Source of the DNA: SHAN690 sp040905305
GTDB taxonomy: Bacteria; Bacteroidota; Bacteroidia; Flavobacteriales_G; Salibacteraceae
DNA length: 6,053 nt
Direction of reading: 5' to 3'
Assembly: GCA_040905305.1 (NCBI GenBank)
Contig: JBBDRU010000184.1
Span: forward strand, 1-6,053
Position numbers and translations under genes: made by a program. The notes beneath the pieces are model-generated. The model did no database searches. It worked only from the letters and a program-made list of their open reading frames with translations, and had not been told where the DNA came from. Position 1 is the first letter of the stretch. The number at the start of each line of letters is the position of its first letter. Below are positions 5,958 through 6,053 of the stretch, piece after piece.

Positions 5958-6053
5958 GTTTTAGTTTGTTTAGGTGGGTTTTTAGTGCCTAAAATTTCTT
6001 CCTGACTTCCGCACTTTCCTGATCCCTAAAATTTAACTTACTGAAGTTGAGGT

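Larger units (their letters stand above)
5738..6053. other. Non-coding region upstream of the operon
   Basis: No convincing gene is present. From right to left it holds a 10-bp direct repeat CCTAAAATTT at 5988-5997 and 6025-6034 with nearby copies of TTCCTGA (5999-6005 and 6016-6022), an inverted repeat TTTAGG/CCTAAA at 5969-5974 and 5988-5993, the three-hairpin cluster, the dyad and promoter, and the leader with its inverted repeat. On the minus strand a frame is open from the window edge to a TAG at 5991-5989 (about 20 codons), too short to call the tail of an upstream gene. The last 18 bases before the barrel ATG are strongly A/T-rich, which is usual for Bacteroidota translation starts. 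Confidence 0.7.

Noticed and set aside
5969..5993. Intrinsic terminator from TTTAGG/CCTAAA
   Set aside because: The stem is A/T-rich, the loop is long, and neither strand has a proper T-tract directly after it.
5989..6053. Minus-strand frame open from the right edge to a TAG, about 20 codons
   Set aside because: Twenty sense codons are common by chance, and the short peptide shows no family signature. It could be the tail of an upstream gene but cannot be supported.

Overview
The window looks like chromosomal DNA from a member of the Bacteroidota, most likely a Flavobacteriales-type bacterium. The main evidence is a complete secreted protein ending in a type A C-terminal sorting domain of the type IX secretion system (T9SS). 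Supporting signs are signal peptides ending in ..FG|Q, SprB-like repeats, a promoter of the TTG-N20-TAnnTTTG form used by the Bacteroidota housekeeping sigma factor, AT-rich start regions without a clear Shine-Dalgarno sequence, and a moderately AT-rich composition. No RNA gene, transposase, CRISPR array or phage gene is visible.

Layout: all coding sequence is on the minus strand and reads right to left. Positions 6053-5738 are non-coding. They hold a cluster of short inverted repeats (5895-5957), an 18-bp dyad (5854-5871) overlapping the -33 box of a good promoter (5836-5866), and an untranslated leader of roughly 90 nt with one more inverted repeat (5771-5788). Then come a 175-residue outer-membrane beta-barrel protein (5737-5210), a 19-bp gap, a 1403-residue multidomain surface or secreted protein (5190-979), and a third gene whose start overlaps the previous stop as TAATG (979 to beyond position 1). 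The third gene has no stop inside the window. Its first 326 residues resemble the N-terminal beta-propeller region of large T9SS-exported proteins.

The spacing (19 bp, then a 1-nt overlap) and the lack of any terminator or second promoter indicate one operon driven from about 5830. The likely theme is cell-surface display: a small outer-membrane barrel followed by two large exported proteins built from Ig-like, SprB-like and propeller modules. Their partner or substrate cannot be read from the sequence. No catalytic domain was recognised. The parts least explained by known families are the N-terminal ~290 residues of the 1403-residue protein, the pairing of the small barrel with the large proteins, and the dense set of inverted repeats upstream of the promoter.
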